A DNA stretch of 6,110 nt, from assembly GCA_002367235.1 (NCBI GenBank), contig DFBC01000003.1:415-6524 (forward strand), written 5' to 3'. How positions within the stretch are numbered: the stretch's first letter is position 1; each line of letters begins with the position of its first letter. Made by a program: the position numbers and the translations under genes. The stretch is from Cellvibrionales bacterium UBA3090 (GTDB lineage: Bacteria; Pseudomonadota; Gammaproteobacteria; Pseudomonadales; Porticoccaceae). Below the pieces are notes generated by a model. It saw only the letters and a program-made list of their open reading frames with translations, did not search any database and was not told the origin of the DNA. Positions 5,382 to 6,110 of the stretch are shown one piece after another.

Positions 5382-6073
5382 GCCTCTGGATTATTGTGCC
5401 CGCTGCCGGAGTCGGTCGTCGTTTTGGTGGCACCGTCCCAAAACAATACCAACTGTTAGACGAAGCAACGGTCATGGAGCATACCCTCAAGCGTTTATTG
5501 GCCATAGACTCATCTATTATTCTGGTTGCAGTAAATAAGGAAGATGATCGCTGGCAGCAATTGGGAATCATTGAGCACCCCCGAATCAGGACAGTTCATG
5601 GCGGAGAGGAGCGGGTTGATTCTGTGCGTCTAGCACTGGAGTGTTTACATTCTGAGGCCCATGTTGATGATTGGGTCTTAGTACATGATGTGGCTCGTCC
5701 CTGTGTCAGGGTATCTGATATCAATAAGTTGATAGATCAACTTATTGATCACGATGTTGGCGGTTTATTGGCAACGCCAGTTAGTGATACCGTCAAGCGG
5801 GTGTTGAATGGTCGGGATATCGAATCGACGGAAGACCGAAGCCAGTTATGGGCGGCACAAACGCCACAGATGTTTCGATACGGGTTGTTGAGCTGGAGTT
5901 TGAAAACAGCTAAGCGTGATCAATGGCAGCCTACAGATGAAGCTGCGGCAGTTGAAAAGCTGGGTTATACCCCTCAAGTGGTCGAAGGAAGTAGAGATAA
6001 CGTAAAGATTACCCGGTCTGAGGATATGGCTATTGCCCGAGCTATTATGGCTTACCAGCAGGAACAACAATAA
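5378..6073 (+). CDS. ispD: 2-C-methyl-D-erythritol 4-phosphate cytidylyltransferase IspD
   Basis: IspD joins CTP and 2-C-methyl-D-erythritol 4-phosphate to give CDP-methylerythritol, the third step of the non-mevalonate (MEP) isoprenoid pathway; cytoplasmic. The 231 residues compare with 236 in E. coli. The nucleotide-binding signature PAAGVGRRFGG (8-18) with R15, and PKQY with K22, open the protein. Then come GGEERVDSV (75-83), VHDVARP (102-108, with D104), DTVKR (137-141, with T138), R154, TPQMF (162-166), TDEAAAVE (186-193) and DNVKITR (207-213, with K210). All residues known to bind CTP or substrate are kept. The start is GTG at 5378, overlapping the ftsB stop as GTGA, with the ribosome site AAGGAA (5367-5372) 5 bases upstream. 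The ispF start follows the stop after one base. A striking 30-base palindrome lies within codons 115-124. Confidence 0.98.
   Translation: MSLWIIVPAAGVGRRFGGTVPKQYQLLDEATVMEHTLKRLLAIDSSIILVAVNKEDDRWQQLGIIEHPRIRTVHGGEERVDSVRLALECLHSEAHVDDWVLVHDVARPCVRVSDINKLIDQLIDHDVGGLLATPVSDTVKRVLNGRDIESTEDRSQLWAAQTPQMFRYGLLSWSLKTAKRDQWQPTDEAAAVEKLGYTPQVVEGSRDNVKITRSEDMAIARAIMAYQQEQQ
5720..5749 (+). repeat. Near-perfect 30-base palindrome inside ispD
   Basis: ATCAATAAGTTGAT (5720-5733) and ATCAACTTATTGAT (5736-5749) are exact reverse complements separated by AG. The run encodes IsD's residues INKLIDQLID (115-124) without an insertion relative to the spacing I recall for homologues. As RNA it would form a stem of about 13 pairs with a 4-base loop (TAGA); as DNA it could form a cruciform or bind a dimeric protein. 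No function is known to me. Confidence 0.85.
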
Positions 6074-6074
6074 G

Positions 6075-6110
6075 ATGAGAGTAGGACAGGGCTACGACGT
6101 TCACGCCTTT
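6075..6110 (+). CDS. ispF: 2-C-methyl-D-erythritol 2,4-cyclodiphosphate synthase IspF, start only
   Basis: IspF cyclises CDP-methylerythritol 2-phosphate to methylerythritol cyclodiphosphate with release of CMP, later in the same MEP pathway as IspD. Only the first 12 codons are in the window: MRVGQGYDVHAF. This matches the family's N-terminus, in which D8 and H10 (here in YDVHAF) are metal ligands. The ATG at 6075 comes one base after the ispD stop, and a ribosome site AGGAA (6060-6064) inside ispD lies 10 bases upstream, so the two are surely one operon. The identification rests on a short but characteristic motif plus its position. Confidence 0.93.
   Translation, partial: MRVGQGYDVHAF

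Overview
The window is a compact, entirely plus-strand stretch of housekeeping chromosome from a Gram-negative gammaproteobacterium. Protein sequences, gene lengths and the order tilS-pyrG-kdsA-eno-ftsB-ispD-ispF fit the Pseudomonas/Cellvibrio/Oceanospirillum side of the class better than the enterobacteria, where (from memory) kdsA is not between pyrG and eno. Base composition is moderate. The genus cannot be named from the sequence alone. There is no mobile element, CRISPR array, tRNA, rRNA or sign of recent transfer.

Layout: 1-877 is the 3' two thirds of tilS, cut by the window edge. 878-1050 is a spacer with a plausible sigma70 promoter for pyrG and a long, partly self-complementary leader. 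1051-2679 is pyrG and 2682-3554 is kdsA, with a 2-base gap and the kdsA ribosome site inside pyrG, so they are almost certainly co-transcribed. 3555-3665 is a spacer with two inverted repeats ahead of eno (3666-4955). A strong hairpin at 4984-5023 probably ends the eno transcript. A good sigma70 promoter (5065-5093) sits directly against ftsB (5100-5381), followed by ispD (5378-6073, 4-base overlap) and the first 12 codons of ispF (6075 to the edge).

How the genes work together (inference from known reactions): enolase makes phosphoenolpyruvate, a substrate of KdsA. PyrG makes CTP, which is needed to activate KDO for lipopolysaccharide and is the direct substrate of IspD. IspD and IspF make isoprenoid precursors, which also feed the undecaprenyl carrier of wall synthesis. 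FtsB belongs to the divisome. The cluster thus links precursor supply to envelope growth and division.

I found no new multi-gene system. The two most notable signals are small: (1) ftsB appears to be expressed from a leaderless mRNA, with the -10 element only 6 bases before the ATG and no Shine-Dalgarno; (2) ispD contains a 30-base palindrome with perfect 14-base arms, unlikely by chance. The structured pyrG leader and the inverted repeat between kdsA and eno are weaker leads.
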